Source: Campylobacter canadensis (GTDB lineage Bacteria; Campylobacterota; Campylobacteria; Campylobacterales; Campylobacteraceae). Taken from it: a stretch of 64,000 nt of DNA. Location: assembly GCF_013177655.1 (NCBI RefSeq), contig NZ_CP035946.1:1798001-1862000 (forward strand). The letters run 5' to 3'. Below the pieces are notes generated by a model. That model was not told the DNA's origin. It saw nothing but the letters and a program-made list of their open reading frames with translations, and made no database searches. Positions 29,929-36,690 of the stretch are shown here, in pieces. Positions within the stretch are counted from its first letter, which is position 1, and every line of letters begins with the position of its first letter. A program made the position numbers and the translations under genes.

Positions 29929-30725
29929 TTTAAACTCTCATAATTTTCTTTTATACTTTTATTATTAATTTTGCTTAATAATTTTGCTTTAATTTTAGGT
30001 GCAATATCTAAACACAATATATCTTCTTGGCATATTCTTGCAATATCGTTAGAATTTTCATTATTAATAATCACAACCCATTCTCCATTAAGATTTTCAT
30101 TTTTTAAACTTTGGGCTAAAAAAGCTGCTTTATTTTTAAAATGTTTTTCGTGTAGTTTTGTGATTTCTTTTATTAAAAACAATTCTTTATCGGGATTGAT
30201 TTTTGCTATTTGATTTATTAATTGCTCAATTCTACTTGGCGCTTCATATAAAATTACTGGGTAATTTAAATTCATTACATTTATTAGCTCGTTTTCACGA
30301 TTTTTTTTAATATTTAAAAAACCATAAAAAATAAATTGCTGTTTTAAAAATCCACTTTTAACAATAGCACACAAGGCCGCATTTGCACCTGGTAAGACAT
30401 AATATTCAATATTATTTTTTTGTGCGTATTGCACTAAAACACTACCTGGGTCGCTTATTGCTGGCATTCCTGCATCACTTAAATATGCACAAGTTAAAGA
30501 AAAATCAATTTTAGAAAAATCAAATTTATTTTCATTATGAGAGTGTAAGGAATAAAAAACTTTATTTTTAAAAGCTAAATTAAATCTCTTTTCTAATAAA
30601 TTAAGAAGACTTTTGCAAATCCTTACATCTTCACAAAATATAATATCACTTTCTTTAAGAATTTCTAAACTTCTAAAAGTAATATCACCTAAATTTCCTA
30701 TAGGAGTAGGAATAAAATAAAGCAT
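29922..30725 (-). CDS. rsmI: 16S rRNA (cytidine-2'-O)-methyltransferase RsmI
   Basis: 267 residues with the tetrapyrrole-methylase fold of RsmI: IPTPIGNLGDITFRSLEIL at the N-terminus, SDAGMPAISDPGSVLV and LPGANAALCAIVKSG, then YEAPSRIEQLI. It methylates C1402 ribose of 16S rRNA in E. coli. It abuts rpmE (1-base overlap) in the hom-rpmE block. Confidence 0.93.
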   Translation of the reverse strand: MLYFIPTPIGNLGDITFRSLEILKESDIIFCEDVRICKSLLNLLEKRFNLAFKNKVFYSLHSHNENKFDFSKIDFSLTCAYLSDAGMPAISDPGSVLVQYAQKNNIEYYVLPGANAALCAIVKSGFLKQQFIFYGFLNIKKNRENELINVMNLNYPVILYEAPSRIEQLINQIAKINPDKELFLIKEITKLHEKHFKNKAAFLAQSLKNENLNGEWVVIINNENSNDIARICQEDILCLDIAPKIKAKLLSKINNKSIKENYESLKC

Positions 30726-30925
30726 TATTGCATAGAATATTTTTTCTTAAATTTCTCAACTCTACCAGCAGAATCAACAATTTTTTCACTACCTGTAAAA
30801 AACGGATGGCAGTTTGAACAAATATCTACTCTAAGTTCAGCCTTATTTGACTTTGTAACAAAAGTATTGCCGCAAGCACAAGTTACGGTGCAATCTAAAT
30901 AATCTGGATGAATATCTTTTTTCAT
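30725..30925 (-). CDS. rpmE: Ribosomal protein bL31
   Basis: 66 residues: [20 protein letters not shown] with Cys12, Cys16, Cys18 and a later [14 protein letters not shown] complete the zinc-binding form of bL31. Heads the minus-strand block rpmE-rsmI-trmH-like-membrane protein-periplasmic protein-hom. Confidence 0.97.
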   Translation of the reverse strand: MKKDIHPDYLDCTVTCACGNTFVTKSNKAELRVDICSNCHPFFTGSEKIVDSAGRVEKFKKKYSMQ

Positions 30926-31018
30926 AACATATCCTTTTTTGAAAATAAAAAGCTGTGATTATATAAAATCAATTTTAAAATTACTTTAAATAGCTAAAAA
31001 AATTTGAAAAATTTTAAA

Positions 31019-31095
31019 TGGCGCGGCGGACGGGGCTCGAACCCGCGACCTCCGGCGTGACAGGCCGATATTCTAACCAGCTGAACTACCGCCGC
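31019..31095 (-). tRNA. tRNA-Asp (GTC)
   Basis: Acceptor GCGGCGG/CCGCCGC with G discriminator and encoded CCA; anticodon loop CTGTCAC gives GTC; T arm CGGGTTCGAGCCCCG. Last in the four-tRNA cluster. Confidence 0.96.
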
Positions 31096-31118
31096 ACCTA
31101 AATTTAAATATAAAGGAG

Positions 31119-31194
31119 TGGTGGTCGCTATAAGACTCGAACTTATGACATCCACCTTGTAAGGGTGGCGCTCTACCAACTGAGCTAAGCGACC
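31119..31194 (-). tRNA. tRNA-Val (TAC)
   Basis: Acceptor GGTCGCT/AGCGACC, D arm AGCTCAGTTGGTAGAGC, anticodon loop CTTACAA (TAC), encoded CCA. Confidence 0.96.
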
Positions 31195-31196
31195 GA

Positions 31197-31275
31197 TGGC
31201 GACCCTTGAAAGATTTGAACTTTCGTTACCAAACAGAGAGATTGGCGTCCTGAGCCAAAACTAGACGAAAGGGTC
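31197..31275 (-). tRNA. tRNA-Glu-like, apparent anticodon CTC
   Basis: Acceptor GACCCTT/AAGGGTC, D arm starting CGTCTAG and ending CAGGAC as in bacterial tRNA-Glu, T arm GAAAGTTCAAATCTTTC, encoded CCA. The anticodon arm reads CCAAT-CTCTCTG-TTTGG, giving anticodon CTC and a T-T mismatch at 31-39. The D loop is about three bases longer than in E. coli tRNA-Glu. Most AT-rich bacteria rely on TTC here, so this is unusual. Confidence 0.7.
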
Positions 31276-31297
31276 AAACCCTAAAGAGTAAAAAAAA

Positions 31298-31373
31298 TGG
31301 TGTCCTGTGTTGGATTCGAACCAACGACCCCTTCATTAAAAGTGAAATGCTCTACCGACTGAGCTAACAAGAC
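31298..31373 (-). tRNA. tRNA-Lys (TTT)
   Basis: Acceptor GTCTTGT/ACAGGAC, D arm AGCTCAGTCGGTAGAGC, anticodon loop CTTTTAA (TTT), T arm TTGGTTCGAATCCAA, encoded CCA. First of the cluster. Confidence 0.96.
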
Positions 31374-31384
31374 AAAATGAAGTT

Positions 31385-31430
31385 TGTTAAAAAACATAAA
31401 GGTTGAATAATAGCTTGTTTAACTTAAATA
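31385..31430 (-). promoter_or_regulatory. tRNA-cluster promoter with boxA-like element
   Basis: Minus-strand TATTAT (31412-31407) is followed by CAACCTTTATGTTTTTTAACA, closely matching the 16S and 23S leaders. TGTTTTTTAACA differs from E. coli boxA (TGCTCTTTAACA) at two positions. Confidence 0.65.
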
Positions 31431-31514
31431 AAAATTAAAATTACTTATTTTCTTGTATTTTTTTATTTTAAATAAAGATTATCAAAATAAATTTTTTATG
31501 TTAAAATAAAAATT

Positions 31515-32831
31515 ATGAATAAAGAATTAGATTTTAAAAAATTAACAATTAATACATATTTTGAAATGTTACTAAGATTTTTTTCAATGATTATAAATAC
31601 TGTTATGATTAGCAGGTATGAAATAACATTGCTTGCAGCTATGAGCTGTGCTAATCAAATTTTTATACTAAGCTCAAGTTTATTTACTTTTTTTGCTGTA
31701 GGCTCTAGTATTTATATCACACAAGCTTTAGGAGCAAAAAAGTATAATTTAGCAACAAAGGCAAGTCATATTGCTTTATTATTTAATCTAATTTTAGGCA
31801 TAATTTTATTTATTTTTATAAATTGCTTTGCTGAATTTTTATTAACAAGCTTGAATACACCTAAAAGTATATTTTCTTTATCATTAATGTACTTAAAAAT
31901 TATAAATTATGTTATTTTAATTGATTGTATTAATATTGCTTTTTCTTCTATTTTAAGGTCTTATGCAAAAACAAAAGAATTAATGTATGCTTCTTTTTTT
32001 ATGAATATAATTAATATTATTTTAAATGCTTTATTTTTGTATTATTTTGAATTATCCTTACTTGGTGTTGCAATTTCTAGCGTAATTGCTAGATTATTTA
32101 ATCTCTTTTTTTATCTTTTTGTTTTTTTTAAAATTGCAAATTTAAAATTATATTTAAAACTATTTTTTAATAGCGATAAAGAAATTTTAATAAAGATTTT
32201 AAAAACAGGTTCTTTTAGCGCTTTAGAAAATATTTGCTATTCTTTTGAATATATTATTATTTTATCCTTTATAGCTTTGCTTGGTGAAAGATATCTTAGC
32301 ACTCAAAGTATATTTTTCCAGCTTTTATTCTTTGTTTTTACTGCAAGTTTAGCCTTAAGCGTTGCAAATGAAATTATAATTGCAAGAATGATTGGTGCAA
32401 ATAAAATGCAAAAAGCATATTTACATACTTACAAAGCATTAAAAATAGCCTTAATTATAAGTTTAATTTATTCTTTAATATTATTTTTATTAAAAGAAAA
32501 ACTTTATTTGCTTTTTAATCTAAATAGCGACTTAATTAATATAATTTCAAGTCTTTTTTATCTTTTATTTTTTTTAGAATTTGCAAAGGCTTTTAATATA
32601 GTTTTAAGCAATGCTTTAAAAGCCAGTGCTAAAACTGATTTTTGTTTTTATCTTAGCCTTATTTCAATATGCTTTGTTTGCATACCTCTAGCTTATTTTT
32701 TTACACAAATTATTGATTTTAAATTATTTGGAATTTATCTTGCATTTTTATGCGAAGAATGTTTTAAAGCTTTATTTAATTTATTAATGTGGCATAGTAA
32801 AAAATGGCAAAAAAGTAAATTAATAAATTAA
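31515..32831 (+). CDS. MATE-family efflux protein
   Basis: 438 residues with twelve predicted helices in two halves. The N-terminal half has MIINTVMISRYEITLLAAMS and GSSIYITQALGAKKYNLATKA, the typical MATE sequence around helices 1-3; a related LSVANEIIIARMIGANKMQKA occurs in the second half. MATE proteins export cationic drugs or metabolites in exchange for Na+ or H+. It stands alone, upstream of katA. Confidence 0.85.
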   Translation: MNKELDFKKLTINTYFEMLLRFFSMIINTVMISRYEITLLAAMSCANQIFILSSSLFTFFAVGSSIYITQALGAKKYNLATKASHIALLFNLILGIILFIFINCFAEFLLTSLNTPKSIFSLSLMYLKIINYVILIDCINIAFSSILRSYAKTKELMYASFFMNIINIILNALFLYYFELSLLGVAISSVIARLFNLFFYLFVFFKIANLKLYLKLFFNSDKEILIKILKTGSFSALENICYSFEYIIILSFIALLGERYLSTQSIFFQLLFFVFTASLALSVANEIIIARMIGANKMQKAYLHTYKALKIALIISLIYSLILFLLKEKLYLLFNLNSDLINIISSLFYLLFFLEFAKAFNIVLSNALKASAKTDFCFYLSLISICFVCIPLAYFFTQIIDFKLFGIYLAFLCEECFKALFNLLMWHSKKWQKSKLIN

Positions 32832-32893
32832 TTTTATTAAATAGAAAAAAAATTTTAAATAATAATTTTTATTATTTACTAAAAAATATCTTT

Positions 32894-32908
32894 TTATAAT
32901 TATTATTT
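32894..32908 (+). promoter_or_regulatory. PerR-box-like site in the katA promoter
   Basis: TTATAATTATTATTT differs from the classical PerR palindrome TTATAATNATTATAA only in the last two positions and overlaps the probable -10, 29 bases before the katA start. PerR repression of katA is established in C. jejuni; the site here is inferred. Confidence 0.5.
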
Positions 32909-32935
32909 TCTCTTTAAATCAAAAAAGGAGAGAAA

Positions 32936-34363
32936 ATGAAACAATTAACAACAGATTTTGGTAATCCAATCGCATCTAATCAAAACTCACTTAGTGCGGG
33001 TGAATTAGGACCACTTTTATTACAAGATTATCAGCTAATAGAAAAATTAGCTCATCAAAATAGAGAAAGAATTCCAGAGCGTGCAGTTCATGCAAAAGGA
33101 AGTGCTGCTTATGGTGAATTAGTAATTACTGAAGATATTTCAAAATACACTAAAGCAAAAGTTTTTCAAAAAGGTGAAAAAACTCCATTATTATTAAGAT
33201 TTTCAACCGTTGCAGGCGAAGCTGGTGCAGCCGATGCTGAAAGAGATGTGCGTGGCTTTGCGATTAAGTTTTACACAAAAGAAGGCGTGTGGGATTTAGT
33301 AGGAAACAATACTCCAACATTCTTTTTAAGAGATGCTTATAAATTCCCTGATTTTATTCATACTCAAAAGCGTAATCCTAAAACTCATTTAAGGTGTGCT
33401 AATGCTGCTTGGGACTTTTGGACACTTTGCCCTGAAAGTTTGCACCAAGTAACAATTCTTATGAGTGATAGAGGAATTCCTGCATCATATCGTAATATGA
33501 ACGGCTATGGTTCTCATACTTATTCATTTATAAATAGTAATAATGAAAGATTTTGGGTTAAGTTTCACTTTAAAACCAAGCAAGGAATTAAGTGCTTAAC
33601 AAACGAAGAAGCAGAGCAAATAATAGCAAAAGATAGAGAATCTCATCAAAGAGATTTATATGAAAATATTGAAAAAGGTAATTTTCCTAAATGGAGTGTA
33701 AAAATACAAATTCTAAGCGAAGAACAAGCAAGTAAATTAGAATTTAATCCTTTTGATTTAACAAAGGTTTGGCCTCATAAAATAGCGCCTTTAATTGAAG
33801 TTGGGGAAATGATTTTAAATAAAAATCCACAAAATTATTTTAACGAGGTTGAACAAGCTGCATTTAGCCCTAGCAACATAGTTCCTGGAATTGGCTTTAG
33901 CCCTGATAAAATGCTTCAAGCAAGAATTTTTTCTTATCCTGATGCACAAAGATACCGCTTAGGTGCAAATTATCATCAACTACCTGTTAATCGTGCAAAA
34001 AGCGAAGTAAATACTTATAATGTTGCTGGTGCTATGAATTTTGGTATTGGAGATAATTTAGTAAATGGTGCTTATTACGAGCCAAATACTTTAGGTGGAG
34101 CGGTTGAAAATGAAATGTATTTAGAACCTGATTTAGTAATAAAAGGTAATGCAAATCGCTACAAGGCTGTAGATAATGATTATTACACACAACCAAGAAA
34201 TTTATTTAACATTATGCCTGAAGATGAAAAGCAAAGATTATTTAAAAATATTGCAGCTTCAATGCAAGGTGTAAAAGAAGAAATAATAAATAAAGCATTA
34301 AAACATTTTGAATTAATTCACCCTGATTATGCTAATGGAGTAAAAAAAGCATTATGCAAGTAA
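32936..34363 (+). CDS. katA: Catalase KatA
   Basis: 475 residues of the small-subunit haem catalase type. Catalytic His is in [17 protein letters not shown], Asn in [14 protein letters not shown], and the proximal haem Tyr in [20 protein letters not shown]. It breaks down hydrogen peroxide in the cytoplasm. The ankyrin gene starts inside its 3' end, as for katA and its ankyrin partner in C. jejuni. Confidence 0.98.
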   Translation: MKQLTTDFGNPIASNQNSLSAGELGPLLLQDYQLIEKLAHQNRERIPERAVHAKGSAAYGELVITEDISKYTKAKVFQKGEKTPLLLRFSTVAGEAGAADAERDVRGFAIKFYTKEGVWDLVGNNTPTFFLRDAYKFPDFIHTQKRNPKTHLRCANAAWDFWTLCPESLHQVTILMSDRGIPASYRNMNGYGSHTYSFINSNNERFWVKFHFKTKQGIKCLTNEEAEQIIAKDRESHQRDLYENIEKGNFPKWSVKIQILSEEQASKLEFNPFDLTKVWPHKIAPLIEVGEMILNKNPQNYFNEVEQAAFSPSNIVPGIGFSPDKMLQARIFSYPDAQRYRLGANYHQLPVNRAKSEVNTYNVAGAMNFGIGDNLVNGAYYEPNTLGGAVENEMYLEPDLVIKGNANRYKAVDNDYYTQPRNLFNIMPEDEKQRLFKNIAASMQGVKEEIINKALKHFELIHPDYANGVKKALCK

Positions 34364-34809
34364 GCAATGAAGAATTAGCAAGATATGATGAGTTATGCAA
34401 AATGGCTTGCAATTTTGCAAGAAATAATGAAGTAAATCAGCTTTTATCAATGATAAAGGCTGGTTTTTGCGTTGATTTTAAAGATTATCGTGGAAATACT
34501 CTTTTAATGCTTGCAACATACAATGGCTCTTATGAATGTGCAAAAATGTTACTTGAACACGGCGCACAAGTGGATTTAAAAAACGATAAAGGGCAAACTC
34601 CTTTAGCAGGGGTTTGTTTTAAAGGAAATTTACAAATGGTAAAATTGCTCGTAGAAAACGGGGCAAATATTAATGAAAATCAAGGCTTAGGAATGACTCC
34701 TTATTCTTTTGCTTTGATGTTTGCAAAAAAAGATATTATTGAATATTTAACAAAACAAAAACCAAGTTTATTTAAAAAACTCTTCTTAAAATTAATTAAA
34801 ATTTTCTAA
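34354..34809 (+). CDS. Ankyrin-repeat protein (catalase partner)
   Basis: 151 residues with three ankyrin repeats: [40 protein letters not shown], and [20 protein letters not shown]. It overlaps katA by 10 bases and should be co-translated. In C. jejuni the equivalent protein (Cj1386) has been linked to haem trafficking to KatA; the same role is likely here. Confidence 0.9.
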   Translation: MQVSNEELARYDELCKMACNFARNNEVNQLLSMIKAGFCVDFKDYRGNTLLMLATYNGSYECAKMLLEHGAQVDLKNDKGQTPLAGVCFKGNLQMVKLLVENGANINENQGLGMTPYSFALMFAKKDIIEYLTKQKPSLFKKLFLKLIKIF

Positions 34810-34836
34810 GTGCTAATTTTTTTAGCACTTTTTATT
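34808..34836 (+). terminator. Rho-independent terminator after katA-ankyrin
   Basis: AAGTGCTAA pairs with TTAGCACTT over a 5-base T loop and is followed by TTTATTT. The stem overlaps the stop codon of the ankyrin gene. Confidence 0.85.
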
Positions 34837-34838
34837 TG

Positions 34839-34859
34839 AGTCTTACTTAAATGGACTTA
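34839..34859. repeat. 21-bp imperfect repeat, copy 1 (partner 35438-35458)
   Basis: AGTCTTACTTAAATGGACTTA resembles AGTCTTACATAAACGGACACA at 35438-35458 (17 of 21 identical). The copies lie just upstream and just downstream of the 174-residue periplasmic protein gene. Confidence 0.6.
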
Positions 34860-34901
34860 TTTTTTTTAAACTCCGATTTTAATTTACTTAAGGAGTTTTA
34901 A

Positions 34902-35426
34902 ATGAAAAAAATATCAATTTTAACAATATTAAGTTCAGCACTTTTAGCTGCAGGTCCTTTTGGTTTAGAGCTTTCAAAAAGCACAATTGATGATGCTTTA
35001 AATGTGCTAGATTGCAATAAAGAATACTCAAAATCACAATTTATTGATGGCGTTTATAAAAACAATGGTTATTATTTAGAATTTAATAATTGCAAAATGA
35101 TGGATAATATAAGCACTCTTGTGCTTGGTTTTAATGATGATAAGGTTTTAGAATATGCTGCTATTAGCTTTAATAATAAAGATAATTTTAAAAATCTAAA
35201 ACAATCTTTACAATCAAAATACAAAATAACTTCAAGCGTTGAACCCTTTGTAGGAGATAAAATTGTTGAATTTAGTGATAAAAATCAAATCATTAAACTA
35301 GAAGCAATGCATATGAGTTTTTCTCTTAGCCTATCTTATTACACTAAGGATTTTGAAGTAAGAATAAACAAAGCATTAAAAGAAAAAGAAAGAAAAAAGC
35401 AAGAAAAAAATACAAATATGCTTTAA
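34902..35426 (+). CDS. Putative periplasmic protein, unknown function
   Basis: 174 residues with a signal peptide (MKKISILTILSSALLAAGPF, cleavage near LAAG). Two cysteines (LDCNKE, NNCKMM) could form a disulfide. The C-terminus is Lys/Glu-rich (KEKERKKQEK). A strong AAGGAG lies upstream. I do not recognise a family. It sits alone between katA-ankyrin and the WYL regulator. Confidence 0.65.
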   Translation: MKKISILTILSSALLAAGPFGLELSKSTIDDALNVLDCNKEYSKSQFIDGVYKNNGYYLEFNNCKMMDNISTLVLGFNDDKVLEYAAISFNNKDNFKNLKQSLQSKYKITSSVEPFVGDKIVEFSDKNQIIKLEAMHMSFSLSLSYYTKDFEVRINKALKEKERKKQEKNTNML

Positions 35427-35437
35427 AAATTATTTTC

Positions 35438-35458
35438 AGTCTTACATAAACGGACACA
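35438..35458. repeat. 21-bp imperfect repeat, copy 2
   Basis: Second copy of the motif at 34839-34859, directly after the periplasmic protein stop codon. Confidence 0.6.
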
Positions 35459-35519
35459 AAATAAATAAACTTTAGCATTTTTACCCCCCTTTAATATTTT
35501 TGAAGTTTAGTTTAAGTTA

Positions 35520-35528
35520 GGGGGGGGG
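35520..35528. repeat. G9 tract in WYL regulator promoter
   Basis: Nine G directly abut TATTATTAATAATAG, whose first hexamer is a likely -10, 48 bases before the start of the WYL gene. The layout equals that of the lyase operon promoter (G9 then TATCAT). Confidence 0.8.
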
Positions 35529-35575
35529 TATTATTAATAATAGCATTTAAAATAAATATATTCTAAGGATTAAAA

Positions 35576-36541
35576 ATGGCAAATAAAACTGAATTAAATT
35601 CTTTATTAAATCAAATAATTAAATTAATTTATGAAGCTAAAGACGAAGGAATAACAGGGGTTAGTTTATGCAAACGCCTAAATACAAACAGACAAAAATT
35701 CAACTACCATATTCAACAAATCCTAAATGTACATCAAAACAAGCTAATAAGATTAAAACAAGGCAAAACGCATTTATATAAAATAAAAGAAGATATTTTA
35801 GAAGAGCATATAAAATATTTTAACGACTGCAAACATAGTTACGAAGAGCTAATAATTAAAAATTATTACAAAAGCATTTCAAACGAAGAAAATAAAAAAA
35901 TATGTGAATATGAACTAAATAGGCTTAATGAAAAAAGTTATTTAGATTTTAATAAAAGTTTTTTTATGCTTGATAATCCTTTTTTAGATAGTGATTTAAA
36001 ACTAAAAGAATATATGTTAATTCAAACCTTATTAGAAGCAAAAGAAAAAAGATATTGTGTTAATTTAAAAATGAAGCATAGCCCTGAAATTAACAATGCG
36101 ATTTTTTTAATGATAGTTTATAGCGATAAGAATTTTTACGCCCTAATAAAAGAAGAAGAGCAAACGAATTTAAAAAGAATTAGTTTTATTGAAAGTATTA
36201 ACATTAGCACAAAAAGACATTATTTTGATGAGTACGATAGCGTTAAAAGAAAACTAAGCAAAATGAATAATTCTTTAAGTTTGTATGATGTAGAGCCTAA
36301 AATAGCTATTTTACAAATACACAAATCAATAGAAAAATATTTTCAAGATGATATGAAAAACTTCTTTAAACATCAAGTTATAAAAAGCTACAATCCGCTA
36401 ACAATAGAAGTAAAATACACAAGAGATTTAGAAATTTTAAGATTTGTTAGAACTTGGCTGCCTTATATAAAAATCATACAACCAAGCTCTTTAATTACAA
36501 AGCATTTACAAAGCTTAAATCAAGCAATAAAAGATTATTAA
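35576..36541 (+). CDS. WYL-domain transcriptional regulator
   Basis: 321 residues. Residues 1-70 form a helix-turn-helix (ITGVSLCKRLNTNRQKFNYH). The middle part has the WYL-like beta core (KNFYALIKEEEQTNLKRISF then ESINIS), and the C-terminus has the WCX-like VKYTRDLEILRFVRTWLP and IKIIQPSSL. WYL proteins sense ligands, often nucleotide-like, and regulate defence, DNA repair or metabolism. A G9 tract in its promoter makes it a probable phase-variable regulator. Its 3' end is partly duplicated downstream (36628-36690). No target gene is obvious in the neighbourhood. Confidence 0.7.
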   Translation: MANKTELNSLLNQIIKLIYEAKDEGITGVSLCKRLNTNRQKFNYHIQQILNVHQNKLIRLKQGKTHLYKIKEDILEEHIKYFNDCKHSYEELIIKNYYKSISNEENKKICEYELNRLNEKSYLDFNKSFFMLDNPFLDSDLKLKEYMLIQTLLEAKEKRYCVNLKMKHSPEINNAIFLMIVYSDKNFYALIKEEEQTNLKRISFIESINISTKRHYFDEYDSVKRKLSKMNNSLSLYDVEPKIAILQIHKSIEKYFQDDMKNFFKHQVIKSYNPLTIEVKYTRDLEILRFVRTWLPYIKIIQPSSLITKHLQSLNQAIKDY

Positions 36542-36627
36542 GGTTTAAGCTAATAAAACTAACTTTATTTTATATACACAAATGCAGTACTTTTTGTAAA
36601 TATAGCCTAGCTATCTTTAAAATATAC

Positions 36628-36690
36628 AAGATAGCTCTTTAATTACAAAGCATTTATAAGCTTAAATTAAGCAATAACATTTATTAAACT
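36628..36690. repeat. Partial duplication of the WYL gene 3' end
   Basis: AGCTCTTTAATTACAAAGCA and the following AAGCTTAAAT-AAGCAATAA recur from 36484-36535 with few changes. It is a non-coding remnant, about 50 bp, abutting the dld stop codon on the other strand. Confidence 0.75.

Noticed and set aside
30994-31179. 61-residue minus ORF over the tRNA cluster.
   Set aside because: Overlaps tRNA-Val and tRNA-Asp; no coding support.
35484-35489. C6 run as an additional contingency tract.
   Set aside because: Too short to be slippage-prone compared with the G9-G11 tracts.
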